DNA of 14,621 nt from an uncultured Clostridium sp. (GTDB taxonomy: Bacteria; Bacillota; Clostridia; Oscillospirales; Acutalibacteraceae): assembly GCA_934717555.1 (NCBI GenBank), contig CAKUYY010000033.1, positions 1 to 14,621 on the forward strand, given 5' to 3'. The first letter of the stretch is position 1; every line of letters starts with the position of its first letter. Shown piece by piece: positions 14,059 to 14,621 of this stretch. The notes beneath the pieces were generated by a model. That model had not been told where the DNA came from. It was given only the letters and a program-made list of their open reading frames with translations, and made no database searches. A program made the position numbers and the translations under genes.

Positions 14059-14532
14059 CTATTTTTCGACCAGGCATACAGCGTGGGCAGCGATGCCTTC
14101 CCCTGATCCAGTAAAGCCCAATCCTTCTTCAGTCGTAGCTTTGACATTGATTTGATCAATAGAAATCCCACAGGCAACCGATAACCGTTCTCTCATATTC
14201 AAAATGTATGGTTTCATCTTAGGTGCCTGTGCCAATACAGTGGCATCAATGTTATGAATATCATACCCATTTTCCCGCAATTTGGAACATACTTCTTGCA
14301 ATAATTGAATGCTATCTGCTCCCTGATATACAGGATCAGAATCAGGGAACCACTGACCGATATCCCCCAGGGCAGCAGCTCCCAACAATGCATCCATAAT
14401 GGCGTGGGTAAGTACATCCGCATCTGAATGGCCCAAAAGCCCTTTCTCATAGGGAATTACAATCCCCCCTATGATACACGCCCGGTTTTCCACCAGACGG
14501 TGTACATCGTATCCATGGCCAACCCGCATCAT
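14059..14532 (-). CDS. ispF: 2-C-methyl-D-erythritol 2,4-cyclodiphosphate synthase
   Basis: Fifth step of the non-mevalonate (MEP) isoprenoid pathway: it cyclises CDP-ME 2-phosphate and releases CMP. The 157 residues are full length for this trimeric zinc enzyme. Metal ligands are D9 and H11 (GYDVHR) and H43; HSDAD (35-39) and the C-terminal KATTEEGLGFTG (131-142) are the family signatures. Two ATG codons stand in a row. I chose the first (14532) because it overlaps the ispD stop as ATGA and lies seven bases after a GGGGGG site. ispD directly before it makes the usual ispDF pair. Confidence 0.96.
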   Translation of the reverse strand: MMRVGHGYDVHRLVENRACIIGGIVIPYEKGLLGHSDADVLTHAIMDALLGAAALGDIGQWFPDSDPVYQGADSIQLLQEVCSKLRENGYDIHNIDATVLAQAPKMKPYILNMRERLSVACGISIDQINVKATTEEGLGFTGSGEGIAAHAVCLVEK

Positions 14533-14621
14533 TTTAATTCCCCCCTTTTCTGTAGGATGATCTCCGCTACTGCCATATCATCCATTGTAGTAATCTTACT
14601 GTTTTCATAGGACCCCATACA
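14529..14621 (-). CDS. ispD: 2-C-methyl-D-erythritol 4-phosphate cytidylyltransferase, C-terminal fragment
   Basis: Only the last 30 codons are in the window; the gene continues beyond the right edge. The reading frame gives GSYENSKITTMDDMAVAEIIL and a short basic end. This is the family's C-terminal pattern (G-S-x-E-N-x-K-I-T-T-x-x-D-x-x-x-A-E-x-I-L), next to ispF as usual. IspD joins CTP and MEP to make CDP-ME, the substrate chain leading to IspF. The stop TGA overlaps the first ATG of ispF. The identification rests on a short stretch plus context, but both agree. Confidence 0.85.
   Translation of the reverse strand, partial: CMGSYENSKITTMDDMAVAEIILQKRGELK

Noticed and set aside
13986..14177. 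Minus-strand frame of 63 codons overlapping ispF and DUF3343
   Set aside because: It overlaps two well-supported genes in another frame. AGGAGGAC just past the ispF stop looks like a ribosome binding site, but no start codon lies at a suitable distance.
1..14621. CRISPR array, tRNA, rRNA, riboswitch or toxin-antitoxin pair
   Set aside because: I looked for regular direct repeats, tRNA-like arms, long conserved leaders and paired small genes in the gaps and found none I could support.

Overview
The window looks like a chromosomal segment of an anaerobic, spore-lineage Firmicute of class Clostridia, probably an Oscillospiraceae/Ruminococcaceae-type gut bacterium. The reasons are the low-to-middle GC content, the strong AGGAGG-type ribosome binding sites, the Clostridia-style order recJ-rel-dtd-MBL hydrolase-hemZ, the cdaA-cdaR pair, an O2/NO-detoxifying flavodiiron protein, and a cysteine desulfurase/DUF3343 pair. 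This is inferred from gene content; the species cannot be named from the sequence alone. Every chromosomal gene lies on the minus strand. Only the partial gene at the left edge lies on plus.

Left edge (1-530): a mobile-element junction. The last 79 codons of a large serine recombinase end at 240, at about 52% GC, which is higher than the neighbouring chromosome. The minus strand just beyond carries what I read as the broken 5' end of an IS200-family element. It has a subterminal palindrome (428-446), a promoter (374-403), a Shine-Dalgarno held in a 12-bp inverted repeat, and the first ten codons of tnpA. Near 297 this frame runs into unrelated sequence. The simplest reading is that the recombinase-bearing element integrated into an IS200 tnpA gene that sat just past the terminator of the flavodiiron gene.

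533-3120: two single-gene units. The first is a four-domain flavodiiron protein (beta-lactamase-like diiron, flavodoxin, flavin reductase, rubredoxin) with its own promoter and terminator. The second is a small N-acetylmuramoyl-L-alanine amidase that lacks a signal peptide and resembles the mother-cell enzyme CwlC.

3321-10251: a five-gene operon read right to left, recJ, rel, dtd, an MBL-fold hydrolase and hemZ. It has a good sigma-A promoter before recJ, stop/start overlaps at three of the four junctions, and a 20-bp-stem terminator after hemZ. It combines DNA repair, (p)ppGpp turnover, D-aminoacyl-tRNA proofreading, a thioester/glyoxalase-II-like hydrolase and radical-SAM porphyrin chemistry. 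The apt gene often found between recJ and rel is absent.

10352-12542: cdaA-cdaR, the membrane c-di-AMP synthase and its regulator, with overlapping ends, an own promoter and a terminator. glmM, the usual third gene, does not follow.

12632-14621: a cysteine desulfurase-family enzyme (GTG start) coupled to a DUF3343 putative Se/S carrier, preceded by ispF and the last 30 codons of ispD of the MEP isoprenoid pathway. I saw no rRNA, tRNA, CRISPR array or intact insertion sequence. The most unusual part is the nested mobile-element scar at the left edge.
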